From Sphingomonas sp. LR60 (GTDB lineage Bacteria; Pseudomonadota; Alphaproteobacteria; Sphingomonadales; Sphingomonadaceae), in NCBI RefSeq assembly GCF_036855935.1, contig NZ_JASPFK010000001.1, forward strand, positions 312,501-376,500: 64,000 nucleotides of DNA, written 5' to 3'. The notes beneath the pieces were generated by a model. The model saw nothing but the letters and a program-made list of their open reading frames with translations, had not been told where the DNA came from and ran no database searches. This document shows positions 55,324 through 63,769 of the stretch, in pieces. The first letter of the stretch is position 1; each line of letters starts with the position of its first letter. The position numbers and the translations under genes are program-made.

Positions 55324-56235
55324 TTACGCTGGCTCCGCGATCGCCTCGACGATGCCCTCGACGATCGGCGCCACGTCGACGCTGACCTCCATCGCCTGCG
55401 CCCCCGATCCCAGCACCACGCCGTCGACCGGCGCGATCTCGGCATAGTCGCGCCCGATCGCGACGACGATATGGTCGCCTGCCATCCAGATGCCGTTGGT
55501 GGGATCGACCCCGACCCAGCCGCGCACCGGCCCGCACCAGATCAGCACCCAGGCGTGCGTCGCATCGGCGCCGACCAGCCGTTCCTGCCCGGGCGGCGGG
55601 ATGGTGCGGATATAGCCCGAGGCATAAGCGGCGGGCAGCCCGGCGGCACGCAGCCCGGTCAGCATGATCTGCGCGAAATCCTGACAGACGCCGCTGCGCT
55701 TGGCGAACGCCTCGTGCGGCGGCGTGTCGACCAGGGTCGCCGTGGGATCGAACGCAAAGTCGCGCTGGATCCGCCGCGCCAGCGCGATCCCGGCCTCCAG
55801 CACGTTGCGGTCGGGCGACAGATCGGGCGCGCAATAATCGGCGATCGCACGGTCGAGCGGGATCAACGGCGACGGGAACAGATACGCCGCCGGCCCCGCC
55901 GCCGAGACGTCGCCGGACGCACGGGCGAGCGCGCAGACCTCGGCGATCGAGAGATCGCTCGCGTCGGGCACCGGCACCAGCCGGTCGACCGTCAGCCGCG
56001 CGACACTCTCGATCGTCAGCCGCCGGACCCGCTCGTCGACCACCAGCCGGGTGACATGCGCCAGCCCCGCTTCGGCATGTGCCTCGGTGGTCCGCCCGGA
56101 GGGCGCGACATGGAGCGCATATTCCTCCAGCTTCTGCCCCGGCCAGTCGATCGGCTTCAGCCGCAGGTTGCAGCGCGCGAACTTGACCGCATTGCCATAG
56201 TCGAAGCGGGTGATGTGGCGGATGTCATAGCGCAT
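55324..56235 (-). CDS. transglutaminase-like cysteine peptidase family protein, cluster 2
   Basis: A 303-residue protein with the N-terminal beta domain (MRYDIRHITRFDYGNAVKFA, CNLRLKPIDWPGQ) and a complete catalytic triad: C184 in KRSGVCQDFAQIM, H227 in ADATHAWVLIW and D244 in GWVGVDPTNGIWM. It follows the ATP-grasp/alpha-E fusion gene on the same strand, separated by a family F palindrome. In this system the transglutaminase-like protein may cleave or rearrange a peptide or amide made by the ATP-grasp protein. Confidence 0.9.
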   Translation of the reverse strand: MRYDIRHITRFDYGNAVKFARCNLRLKPIDWPGQKLEEYALHVAPSGRTTEAHAEAGLAHVTRLVVDERVRRLTIESVARLTVDRLVPVPDASDLSIAEVCALARASGDVSAAGPAAYLFPSPLIPLDRAIADYCAPDLSPDRNVLEAGIALARRIQRDFAFDPTATLVDTPPHEAFAKRSGVCQDFAQIMLTGLRAAGLPAAYASGYIRTIPPPGQERLVGADATHAWVLIWCGPVRGWVGVDPTNGIWMAGDHIVVAIGRDYAEIAPVDGVVLGSGAQAMEVSVDVAPIVEGIVEAIAEPA

Positions 56236-56265
56236 CGATCAGGCCGTTCCTCTCGCCGCCACACC

Positions 56266-56374
56266 CGTTCGCCCTGAGGAGAGGCTGAGCGAAGTCGAAG
56301 CCTCGTCTCGAAGGGTACGCGCGATGCTTCGAGACGGCATTTCGACTGCGCTCAATGCCTCCTCAGCACGAACG
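56266..56374. repeat. palindromic repeat, family F, complete copy
   Basis: Arms CGTTCGCCCTGAGGAG / CTCCTCAGCACGAACG and AGTCGAAGCCTCGTCTCGAAG / CTTCGAGACGGCATTTCGACT flank a short core. It fills the gap between the fusion gene and the transglutaminase gene, within an operon. Confidence 0.85.
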
Positions 56375-56396
56375 GAGGGGTAGGGGGCGAGCGGGC

Positions 56397-58862
56397 TCAC
56401 GCCAGCGTCAACCCGCTCGCCCGCAACGGCTCCGCACCCTGCAGGAAATACCGCCGCGCGATCGCCTCCGACAGCCGGAACAGCCGATTCTCGACCTCCG
56501 ACAGCGTCTCGGGATCGAGCAGTGCCGCCTGCGCCGGGGCGACCAGGGCGTGCAGTTCGGTCGCCTCGATCTGCTGCGGCTCGGCCATGCCGTCGTCGTC
56601 GAGCACCGGCAGCGCCGCCAGATGCTCGCGGATCCGCTCGACCTGGAACGCCAGCGCGCGCGGATTGCCGGGATCGAGTACCGTCAGATCGACCACCGGC
56701 ACCCGCGCGATCCCGGTCAGATAGCGCTGGCGATAGCTGATCTGGCTGTCGGCGAGGTCGAGCAGCGTCGACAGATCGCCGGCCGACGCGCCGCTCATCC
56801 CGAAGATCCGCGCCGCGCGCGTGATCGCCCGCGCCCGCTCGATCCGCCGCCCGAGATCGTGGAACCGCCACGCCGCGGTCCGCCCCATATGCTCGGCCGA
56901 CAGCCCGGCGATCGCGGCATAGCGGCGCTGGAGCGACCCGGCGCGGTCGAGCATCCCGCGATGCGTCGGGAAGGGCGCGTCGAGCAACCGCACCATGTCC
57001 ACCGACAGCCGGTCGCGCGATCCGCCGGCGATCCGCTGCGCATGGGTGTTGATCGCCGCCACCGATTGCCAGCCGTCGCGCGCTTCCATCGCGGTGCGCG
57101 CGAAGGCGATCAACTCGGCGCGGCGGAAGCCGGTCGGGGCAGGGGCCGCGCCGCTGTCGACGATCTCGGCGACCAGCTTGGCGATCGTCGCGTCATCGGG
57201 CGCCGCGCCGGTATCGGCGTCGATCGAATGGCCGAGCATCACCCGGATCGCCGCCAGCAACGCCTCGCCGCGATCCAGATAGCGCCCGAGCCAGAAGAAA
57301 TTGTCCGCGACCCGGCTCGGCAAGGTGCCGGGATTGCGCCTTATGTGGAGCGAGTCCGGCGCGGGCAGCAACGAAACCGGCGAAACCGGCTCCGCACCGT
57401 GGACGCAGACGTCCGCAGACCACGTCCCTTCGCCCAGCACCGCGGCCCGCGGGTCGGGATGCTCGCCGATCCGCGCGAAGCCGCCCGGCAATACCTGCCA
57501 ATTGCCCTGCGCATCGCGCGCCGCGAACACCCGCAGCGTGAACGGGCGTGGCTCCAGCCGGTCCTCGATGATGACCGGCATCGTCGACAGCCGCACGATT
57601 TCCTGCCCGACGTAATCCTGCGGACGCCGCGTGAGATCGTCGAGGAATGCGGCGCGCTGCTCCTGCGTCAGGTCCGCCCCCGCGACCGGTGCCTCGCCCG
57701 GCAGTCCCAGCGTTCGCGCGCCGAACGCCGGCGACAGCAGCATCGACCCGAACTCGCCCGCGACATGCGCCGCCTCGCGCGGCTGCCCGCACCACCAGGT
57801 CGCGATATTGGGCAGGATCAGGTCCGCGCCGGTCAGCCGCGTGCTGAGTTGCGGCAGGAACGCCCCGAACGCCGGGCTTTCCAGCACCCCGGCGCCGGGC
57901 GCATTGGCGAGCACGACATTGCCCTGCGCCCAGACGTCGATCAGCCCCGGCACCCCGATCCGCGAGTGCGAATCGAACGCCAGCGGATCGAGCAGCCGCG
58001 GATCGAGCCGCCGCCACAGCGCATCGACACGCTTCAGCCCGCCGATCGTGCGGACGTACAGCCGATCCTCCAGCGCGGCGAGATCGTCGCCTTCGACCAG
58101 CAACAGCCCCAGATAGCGCGCCAGATGCGCCTGTTCGGGGTAGCTGGGATTGTAGCGCCCAGGGGTCAGCAATCCGATGCGCGGATCGCTGCGCCGGCAC
58201 GCCGCGGCCAGCCCCTCGCGGAACGCCGCGAAGAACGGCGCGTGGCGACGCACGTTGAGCCGCGCCTGCAGCCCGCCTAGCGTGCGGCTGACCGCAAGCC
58301 GGTTCTCCAGCGCATAGCCCGCCCCGGTCGGCGCACGCAGGTGGTCGGCAAGCACGCGCCACTCGCCCGACGGACTGCGCCCCAGGTCGATCGCGACGAA
58401 ATGCAGATGGTGCCCGCCGGGTGGCGCCAGCCCGACCAGCGGGCGCAGGAAGAACGGGCTGCCGGTGACGAGCGTCGCGGGAAAGTGCCCGCGTTCCACC
58501 AGCTTCGACGGGCCGTACAGATCGGCGAGGATCGTCTCGAACAGATCGGCGCGCTGGACGATCCCGCGCTCGATCAGGGACCATTCCTCCGCCTCGATCA
58601 GCAGCGGCATCGGGCTGACCGGCCACGGCCGCTCGCTGTCCTCGCCGATGATGCGGAAACCGGTGCCGATATCGATCGCGTGCCGCTGCACCCGCTCGCG
58701 CGCATGGCCGAGATCGTCGCCCGCGACCGCGGACAATTCCTCGAGCACCGCCAGCCACGGCGCGCCGGCACCGGCGCGCATCGTGTCGGACGACGTGCCT
58801 GCGTAATCGTCGAAGCGGCGGCGGGCGAGGGTGCCGGTATCGAAGAGGGGCTGCGTGGCCAG
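56397..58862 (-). CDS. circularly permuted ATP-grasp / alpha-E fusion protein, cluster 2, probable CTG start
   Basis: An 821-residue fusion. Residues ~1-500 are a COG2308 ATP-grasp domain (LYGPSKLVERGHFPATLV, LADHLRAPTGAGYALENR, DVWAQGNVVLANAPGAGVLE, RPFTLRVFAARDA), and ~510-821 an alpha-E domain (RVADNFFWLGRYLDRGEALL, WRFHDLGRRIERARAITRAAR). Compared with the stand-alone protein at 8937, EDN reads ADH and the nucleotide-site Lys stretch VVKLVDGSGG reads LLSPAFGART, as often seen in this fused subgroup. No ATG, GTG or TTG lies in frame upstream of residue 28; AAGGAGG sits 5 bases before a CTG at 58862, followed by ATQPLFDTGTLARRRFDDY, so CTG is the probable start. Confidence 0.85.
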   Translation of the reverse strand: MATQPLFDTGTLARRRFDDYAGTSSDTMRAGAGAPWLAVLEELSAVAGDDLGHARERVQRHAIDIGTGFRIIGEDSERPWPVSPMPLLIEAEEWSLIERGIVQRADLFETILADLYGPSKLVERGHFPATLVTGSPFFLRPLVGLAPPGGHHLHFVAIDLGRSPSGEWRVLADHLRAPTGAGYALENRLAVSRTLGGLQARLNVRRHAPFFAAFREGLAAACRRSDPRIGLLTPGRYNPSYPEQAHLARYLGLLLVEGDDLAALEDRLYVRTIGGLKRVDALWRRLDPRLLDPLAFDSHSRIGVPGLIDVWAQGNVVLANAPGAGVLESPAFGAFLPQLSTRLTGADLILPNIATWWCGQPREAAHVAGEFGSMLLSPAFGARTLGLPGEAPVAGADLTQEQRAAFLDDLTRRPQDYVGQEIVRLSTMPVIIEDRLEPRPFTLRVFAARDAQGNWQVLPGGFARIGEHPDPRAAVLGEGTWSADVCVHGAEPVSPVSLLPAPDSLHIRRNPGTLPSRVADNFFWLGRYLDRGEALLAAIRVMLGHSIDADTGAAPDDATIAKLVAEIVDSGAAPAPTGFRRAELIAFARTAMEARDGWQSVAAINTHAQRIAGGSRDRLSVDMVRLLDAPFPTHRGMLDRAGSLQRRYAAIAGLSAEHMGRTAAWRFHDLGRRIERARAITRAARIFGMSGASAGDLSTLLDLADSQISYRQRYLTGIARVPVVDLTVLDPGNPRALAFQVERIREHLAALPVLDDDGMAEPQQIEATELHALVAPAQAALLDPETLSEVENRLFRLSEAIARRYFLQGAEPLRASGLTLA

Positions 58863-58939
58863 CGTTTCCTCCTTCAGCCAACCGGGGCGACCCTAATGCC
58901 GCGACCGGGTTAAGCAATCGGAATCGACCGCGCCGCTTA

Positions 58940-59205
58940 GGGTCTGTACTCAATCGCAACAAGGATCGTGATCGCCTCTGGAAGGCCGCCCACGAGGAGC
59001 GAAGCGCAGTCGGGTAGCTGCGCTACCCGCAAGCAAGCGACGATGCTGGGCGGCCTTCCAGGGGCGACCGCGAAGCGGCGGGCGGATTTTGGCGCCAGGC
59101 GGCGTCGCGCGTCGGTCACGATGCTTGGGCATCGCTCCCTCCTTGCTCCTAGCCTGGCGCCAAAATCCGCTCCGTCACGACCTTGTTGCGATTGGGTACA
59201 GACCC
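58940..59205. mobile_element. 266-base MITE-like element with nested hairpins
   Basis: Terminal inverted repeats GGGTCTGTACTCAATCGCAA and GGGTCTGTACCCAATCGCAA (read inward) extend to about 31 bases with one mismatch and one indel; TA flanks both ends, as for a TA target duplication. Inside are two perfect long stems: CTGGAAGGCCGCCCA (58978) with TGGGCGGCCTTCCAG (59047), which encloses CGGGTAGC-TGC-GCTACCCG, and GGATTTTGGCGCCAGGC (59084) with GCCTGGCGCCAAAATCC (59152), which encloses CGATGC-TTGG-GCATCG. It has no coding capacity. The TA at its right end forms part of the ligD stop codon. Confidence 0.85.
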
Positions 59206-61604
59206 TAAAGGTCGGGCAGCACCTGATCGGCGACGCCCCACTCCTTCAGCGATCGTCCATTGGCGCGCGCGATCAGCGCCTCGGCATCGCCGACGTGCCA
59301 ATGCGCGGCGCTGTCGAGATCGCGCAGTTCGGTCCACGATACCGGCGCCGCGACCGGCGCACCGGCGCGTGCGCGCGCGGCATAGGGCATGATCGCGGTC
59401 GCGCCGCGCTGGTTGCGCAGATAGTCGATGAAGATCCGCCCCTTGCGCTTGGCCTTGCTCATGACGGCCACGAACCGCTCGGGATCGGCATGCGCCAGCG
59501 CGCGCGCAAACCGCTCCGCGAAGTCGCGGACCGCCGGCCATTCGGCCTTGGGGGTCAGCGGCACGACGACATGGACGCCCTTGCCCCCCGACAGCAACGG
59601 GAAGCTGACCAGCCCCAGTTCGGCGAGTTGCTCTTTCAGGTGTACGGCGGCGCGCTTGGTTTCCTCGAAGCCCAGCCCTTCGTCGGGGTCGAGGTCGAAC
59701 ACCAGCCGGTCTGGTCGTTCAAGCGCATCGATGCGCGATCCCCAGCCGTGGAACTCGATCGTTCCCATCTGCACGCACGCGACCAGACCGTCGGCGTCGT
59801 CGACATACAGATAGTTCTCGGTGCTGCCGTCCTTCTCGCGGATCGGCACCTGATGCACGGTATCGCCGAACGATCCGGCGTCGTGCTTCTGGAAGAAGCA
59901 TTGCCGCGCTCGCCCTTGCGGGCAACGCACCAGGCTGACCGGCCGATGCCCCGCCCATGGCAGCATGATCCCCGCGACCGTCGCATAATAATCGGCGAGC
60001 TGCCCCTTGGTGACGTCGCTCTCGGGAAAGATCACGCGATCGCGATTGGTGACCTTGATCTGCGACTCGACCTTCGGCGGCGCTGCCGGCCGCTCGGCGA
60101 CCACCTCCGCCGCCGGCTTGTCGCCGCGCAACCCGATGAAGCTCGAATGGCGCAGCACGCCGTCGGGCGTCGTCTCGGCGAAGGCGACCTCCGCCACCAG
60201 CTCGGGCTTTACCCAATGCGCTCCTTTTACCGCCGCACGCGGTGCCTCGACCGTGGCGGTCTTGCGCGCCAGTTTGTCGAGCCGCGTCCGCAGCTCGTCG
60301 ATCATCGCGGCGTCGAATCCGGTGCCGACCTTGCCGGCATAGCGCAGCGTGTCGCCGTCATGCACGCCGAGCAGCAACGACCGCAGCCCGCGCGACTTGG
60401 TGGAGGGCAGCCAGCCGACGATCACGAACTCTTGCCGCCGGATACACTTGATCTTCAGCCATGCGGACGTCCGCTTCCCGCGATACGGCGCATCGGCGCG
60501 TTTGGAGACGACGCCCTCATAGCCTTCGCGGCACATCGTCTCGAACAATTCCTCGCCGGCGCCGACGATATGCTCGGCAAAGCGCAGCCGCTCCTCGCCG
60601 CCGCCGACCAGTGCACGCAGCCGCTCCTTGCGCGCGACATTGGGCTGGTCGCGCAGATCCTTGCCATCCACTTCTAGCAGGTCGAACGCAAACAGCGTCA
60701 TCGCGCCCCCCGCGCCGATCGCATCCTTGAGCGTCGAGAAATCGGGCCTGCCCTGCTTGAACGCGACGATTTCACCATCGATCAGCGCGGTCGTGGCGGG
60801 GAGCGCGGCGGCGGCTTCGGCGATGCCGGGGAATTTGTCGCTCCAATCGAGCCCGCTGCGGGTAAAAACCTTCGCCTTGCCGCCCCCGACCGCGATCAAC
60901 GCGCGATAGCCGTCGTATTTCACCTCATGTATCCACTCCCCGCCGCCCGGAACGTGGTCCACGAGCGTACAGAGCTGTGGCGGCTCGTAGACGGGCGGCT
61001 TGCCCGATTTGCGCTTCCGGGCCGGTTTCCCACCCTTGCCGTCGGCGATTTCCTGCATCGTCCGCCCGGTCGCGACACTGGTCAGCGCCGTCTCCACCAG
61101 CGTGTCGGTGCCACCCGCCGCGGCATCCTCGATCTTGCGTAACAGCCAGTTTTCGCGGCGTTCTTTGCCGCGCGGGCGCAGCCGGATCAGCAGCCACTCC
61201 CCCTTCATCCGCTCGCCATCCAGGACGAAGTGCAGATGGCCCTTGTCGATGTCGGCGGCACTCTTGCCCTTGACCGGCGACCAGGTGCCGCGGTCCCACA
61301 ACATCACCGTCCCACCACCATATTCACCCGCCGGAATGGTCCCCTCAAACGTCTGATAAGAAAGCGGATGATCCTCGGTCCGCACCGCCAGACGCTTCTC
61401 GTTCGGGTCGAGACTCGGGCCGCGGGTGACGGCCCAGCTTTTCAGGACGCCGTTGACTTCCAACCGGAAATCCCAGTGCAATCGCGTCGCATCGTGCTTC
61501 TGCACGATGAAGCTGTTGCCTTTCCCGGGCGCGAGCGTCCCGGCCGGCTCGGCGGTCTTCGCGAAATTGCGCTTGGCATTATAGGGGGCGAGCGGGTCGG
61601 TCAT
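59205..61604 (-). CDS. ligD: multifunctional DNA ligase D (phosphoesterase, ligase, polymerase)
   Basis: A 799-residue NHEJ enzyme with domains in the order 3'-phosphoesterase (residues ~30-180, DATRLHWDFRLEVNG), ATP-dependent ligase (~205-500, adenylated K229 in EVKYDGYRAL, SAWLKIKCIRRQEFVIVGW) and AEP-type polymerase (~515-799, catalytic D637/D639 in LVFDLDPDEGLGF, LSGGKGVHVVVPL). With Ku it repairs double-strand breaks without a template. It follows ku by 27 bases. Its stop codon TAG is shared with the edge of the adjacent MITE-like element (TA flank plus first G). Confidence 0.95.
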   Translation of the reverse strand: MTDPLAPYNAKRNFAKTAEPAGTLAPGKGNSFIVQKHDATRLHWDFRLEVNGVLKSWAVTRGPSLDPNEKRLAVRTEDHPLSYQTFEGTIPAGEYGGGTVMLWDRGTWSPVKGKSAADIDKGHLHFVLDGERMKGEWLLIRLRPRGKERRENWLLRKIEDAAAGGTDTLVETALTSVATGRTMQEIADGKGGKPARKRKSGKPPVYEPPQLCTLVDHVPGGGEWIHEVKYDGYRALIAVGGGKAKVFTRSGLDWSDKFPGIAEAAAALPATTALIDGEIVAFKQGRPDFSTLKDAIGAGGAMTLFAFDLLEVDGKDLRDQPNVARKERLRALVGGGEERLRFAEHIVGAGEELFETMCREGYEGVVSKRADAPYRGKRTSAWLKIKCIRRQEFVIVGWLPSTKSRGLRSLLLGVHDGDTLRYAGKVGTGFDAAMIDELRTRLDKLARKTATVEAPRAAVKGAHWVKPELVAEVAFAETTPDGVLRHSSFIGLRGDKPAAEVVAERPAAPPKVESQIKVTNRDRVIFPESDVTKGQLADYYATVAGIMLPWAGHRPVSLVRCPQGRARQCFFQKHDAGSFGDTVHQVPIREKDGSTENYLYVDDADGLVACVQMGTIEFHGWGSRIDALERPDRLVFDLDPDEGLGFEETKRAAVHLKEQLAELGLVSFPLLSGGKGVHVVVPLTPKAEWPAVRDFAERFARALAHADPERFVAVMSKAKRKGRIFIDYLRNQRGATAIMPYAARARAGAPVAAPVSWTELRDLDSAAHWHVGDAEALIARANGRSLKEWGVADQVLPDL

Positions 61605-61631
61605 TTGGCAGCCCCGTCAACGGGATGAAGC

Positions 61632-62501
61632 TCAAGCACTTTTCTTCGTCTTCGCCGCCGGTTTGCGGGCGGCAGGCTTGCGCGCCGGAGTCTTCTTCTC
61701 CGTGGTGCCGCCCTTGCCCTCCATCGACTTTTTGAGCGCCGCCATCAGGTCGACGACATTCGAGCCCGACCGCCCGCCGTCATCGCCCTTGTCCTCGATG
61801 ATCTTGCGACCCTTCGCCTTGCGCTTGCGCTCGATCAGGTCCTTGAGCGCATCGACATAGCGGTCGTGGAACTCGGCCGGATCGAACGCCGCGGCCTTCT
61901 TCTCGATCAGCGCCTCGGCGAGGTCGAGCAATTCGGCGTCCGGCTTGTCGTCGGGAATGTCACGGAAATATCCCTGCGCGCGGTGAACCTCGTCGGCATA
62001 GCGCAAGGTTTCGAGGATCATGCCACGCCCGCACGGCTTCAGGCTGACCACATATTCGCGACCGCGCATCGCAAGTTGCCCGAGCCCGACCTTCTTCGTG
62101 CGACGCAACGCCTCGCGAAGCACGATGAACGCTTCCTCGGCGAGGTCGTCGGCGGGGACGACGAAATACGGCTTCTCGTAATAGAGCACGTCGATCTCGT
62201 GCGCGTCGACGAACTGGGTGAGCTCCAGCGTCTTCTTCGACTCGAGCTTGACCGCGTCGATCTCATCCTGTTCGAGCAGGACATATTCGCCCTTCTCGAT
62301 CTCGAAGCCCTTCATGATCTCGTCGGTATCGACCGGGCCGACACCGGGCGCGACCTTCTCGTATTTGATCCGCTGCCCGCTCGGTTCGTGGATCTGGTGA
62401 AAGGCGACCTGCGCACCGGACTTGGTGGCGGAGTAGATTTCGACGGGGATCGACACCAGCGCCAAACGGATCTGCCCCTGCCAGTATGCGCGCGCCGCCA
62501 T
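61632..62501 (-). CDS. ku: Ku protein, NHEJ DNA-end binding
   Basis: A 289-residue bacterial Ku homodimer subunit. The Ku core runs from MAARAYWQGQIRLALVSIPV to LKDLIERKRKAKGRK, with GFEIEKGEYVLLEQDEIDAV, YYEKPYFVVPADDLAEEAF and LKPCGRGMILETLRYADEV. A Lys/Ala/Pro-rich basic tail (KKTPARKPAARKPAAKTKKS) may bind DNA, as in extended bacterial Ku proteins. The ATG at 62501 is preferred to an upstream in-frame start. It heads the ku-ligD operon, directly after a ParDE-type module on the same strand. Confidence 0.95.
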   Translation of the reverse strand: MAARAYWQGQIRLALVSIPVEIYSATKSGAQVAFHQIHEPSGQRIKYEKVAPGVGPVDTDEIMKGFEIEKGEYVLLEQDEIDAVKLESKKTLELTQFVDAHEIDVLYYEKPYFVVPADDLAEEAFIVLREALRRTKKVGLGQLAMRGREYVVSLKPCGRGMILETLRYADEVHRAQGYFRDIPDDKPDAELLDLAEALIEKKAAAFDPAEFHDRYVDALKDLIERKRKAKGRKIIEDKGDDGGRSGSNVVDLMAALKKSMEGKGGTTEKKTPARKPAARKPAAKTKKSA

Positions 62502-62561
62502 CGGATAAGCCTCTCGTTGCGAGAGCGATTCAATCATCGGGCGCGGCGGGGGTTCCGGGGC

Positions 62562-62858
62562 TTAACGTGCATCTAACACAGCGCCGAGATCGCGTGCACC
62601 ATGGGCGAAGGCGAGTACCTGGATATCGTTCGCGCGAACTTCGTAGAAGATTGCATAATCGTTGTGATTCAAGCGCCGGATTTCGCGAGCGGAATGATGT
62701 GGCCATCGTGGGTAGATGCGCGGATAGATCGCGAGGGCTGCACAGGCATCAAGCAATTCATCGATGTAGCCGACTGCGCGGCCCGGATCGTCGCGTGCGA
62801 TCCACTCGCCGATTGCACCAAGATCGTCCCACGCTCCGGCAGCAATCGCGACCTTCAT
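62562..62858 (-). CDS. parE: RelE/ParE-family toxin
   Basis: A 98-residue toxin of the ParE type: KVAIAAGAWDDLGAIGEWIA, DPGRAVGYIDELLDAC, IRRLNHNDYAIFYEVRAND and IQVLAFAHGARD. ParE toxins act on DNA gyrase, while RelE toxins cut mRNA; the helical hairpin start favours ParE. The ATG overlaps the antitoxin stop codon by 4 bases. It lies 60 bases upstream of ku on the same strand. Confidence 0.88.
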   Translation of the reverse strand: MKVAIAAGAWDDLGAIGEWIARDDPGRAVGYIDELLDACAALAIYPRIYPRWPHHSAREIRRLNHNDYAIFYEVRANDIQVLAFAHGARDLGAVLDAR

Positions 62859-63103
62859 GCCTGCGGCTTGAAGCGCCGGTGGAAGTCTGCGCGAACCTCG
62901 TCGATGGTAAAAACCCGTCCGGCATCGACGTCGGCGAGACCGCGGTCGACCTGCGCCTGAACCATCGCCAGCCACGATTCGCGTTCGTGGACAAGCCGCA
63001 CCCCTTCCCGCAGCACCTCGCTACGCGAACCATAGCGGCCCTTCTGCACTAGTTCGTCGACATAGCTTTCCAGCCGGTCGCCCAGTTTCACGCTGCTCGC
63101 CAT
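62855..63103 (-). CDS. parD: ParD-family antitoxin
   Basis: An 82-residue ribbon-helix-helix antitoxin (SSVKLGDRLESYVDELVQKG, YGSRSEVLREGVRLVHERE) with a C-terminal toxin-binding tail (GRVFTIDEVRADFHRRF). It should neutralise the ParE-like protein and repress the pair. GGAGG lies 4 bases before the ATG. Confidence 0.88.
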   Translation of the reverse strand: MASSVKLGDRLESYVDELVQKGRYGSRSEVLREGVRLVHERESWLAMVQAQVDRGLADVDAGRVFTIDEVRADFHRRFKPQA

Positions 63104-63118
63104 GATCCACCTCCACGG

Positions 63119-63130
63119 TGATAATAATCA
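63119..63130. promoter_or_regulatory. AT-rich inverted repeat between parD and pdxH
   Basis: TGATAATAATCA is a short inverted repeat (TGAT/ATCA) in the only AT-rich part of the 84-base divergent gap. It is in the right place for a ParD operator and for the promoter of parDE, but evidence is limited to its form and position. Confidence 0.35.
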
Positions 63131-63187
63131 ATACCGCTATGAACGACAATGATGACCTTTCCAGCCGATCGCGGTAAGAGCGCCGCC

Positions 63188-63769
63188 ATGGCCGACGATC
63201 CCTTTTCCTTGTTCGACCGCTGGTACGCCGAGGCGCGCGAGAGTGAGCCGAACGACCCGAATGCGATGGCGCTGGCGACCGCGGATGCGCGCGGCCGGCC
63301 GTCGGTGCGGATGGTGCTGTTGAAGGGGCACGGCCCGGACGGCTTCGTCTTCTATACCAACCGCGGCAGCCGCAAGGCCGGCGACCTAGCGGTCAATGCG
63401 CAGGCGGCGTTGCTCTTCCACTGGAAATCGCTGCGCCGGCAGATCCGGATCGAGGGCGCGGTGACCCACACCACCGATCAGGAAAGCGACGCCTATTTCG
63501 CGACTCGCGGGCGCGACTCGCAACTCGGCGCGTGGGCGTCCGAACAATCGCGCCCGCTCGACGATCGCGCGACCTTCGAGGCGCGTTTCGCCGAGATGAC
63601 AGCGCGCTTCGACGGACAGCACGTGCCGCGTCCACCCAATTGGGGCGGTTACCGCGTCACGCCCGACCACCTCGAATTCTGGCATGACCGTGCGCACCGG
63701 CTGCACGAACGGCGCGTGTTCGCGCCCGATGCGCAGGGTGGCTGGCGCGAAGGATTGCTGTTCCCATGA
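63188..63769 (+). CDS. pdxH: pyridoxamine 5'-phosphate oxidase
   Basis: A 193-residue FMN enzyme that oxidises pyridoxamine or pyridoxine phosphate to pyridoxal 5'-phosphate. Motifs: DPNAMALATADARGRPSVRM, VLLKGHGPDGFVFYTNRGSR, KAGDLAVNAQAALLFHW and the C-terminal WGGYRVTPDHLEFWHDRAHR ending in Pro. ATG 63188 gives the usual N terminus; a longer in-frame start at 63149 is less likely. It overlaps the following cation transporter gene by 4 bases. Confidence 0.93.
   Translation: MADDPFSLFDRWYAEARESEPNDPNAMALATADARGRPSVRMVLLKGHGPDGFVFYTNRGSRKAGDLAVNAQAALLFHWKSLRRQIRIEGAVTHTTDQESDAYFATRGRDSQLGAWASEQSRPLDDRATFEARFAEMTARFDGQHVPRPPNWGGYRVTPDHLEFWHDRAHRLHERRVFAPDAQGGWREGLLFP

Noticed and set aside
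56355..58280. Plus-strand open frame of 641 codons antisense to the ATP-grasp/alpha-E fusion gene
   Set aside because: Compositionally a shadow; the minus-strand gene has clear family motifs over its whole length.
58940..59205. Intact insertion sequence at the end of ligD
   Set aside because: The 266 bases between the terminal repeats are filled with hairpins and cannot encode a transposase.
58968..60677. Plus-strand open frame of 569 codons through the MITE-like element and antisense to ligD
   Set aside because: It begins inside a non-coding palindromic element, and ligD covers the rest with all catalytic motifs.
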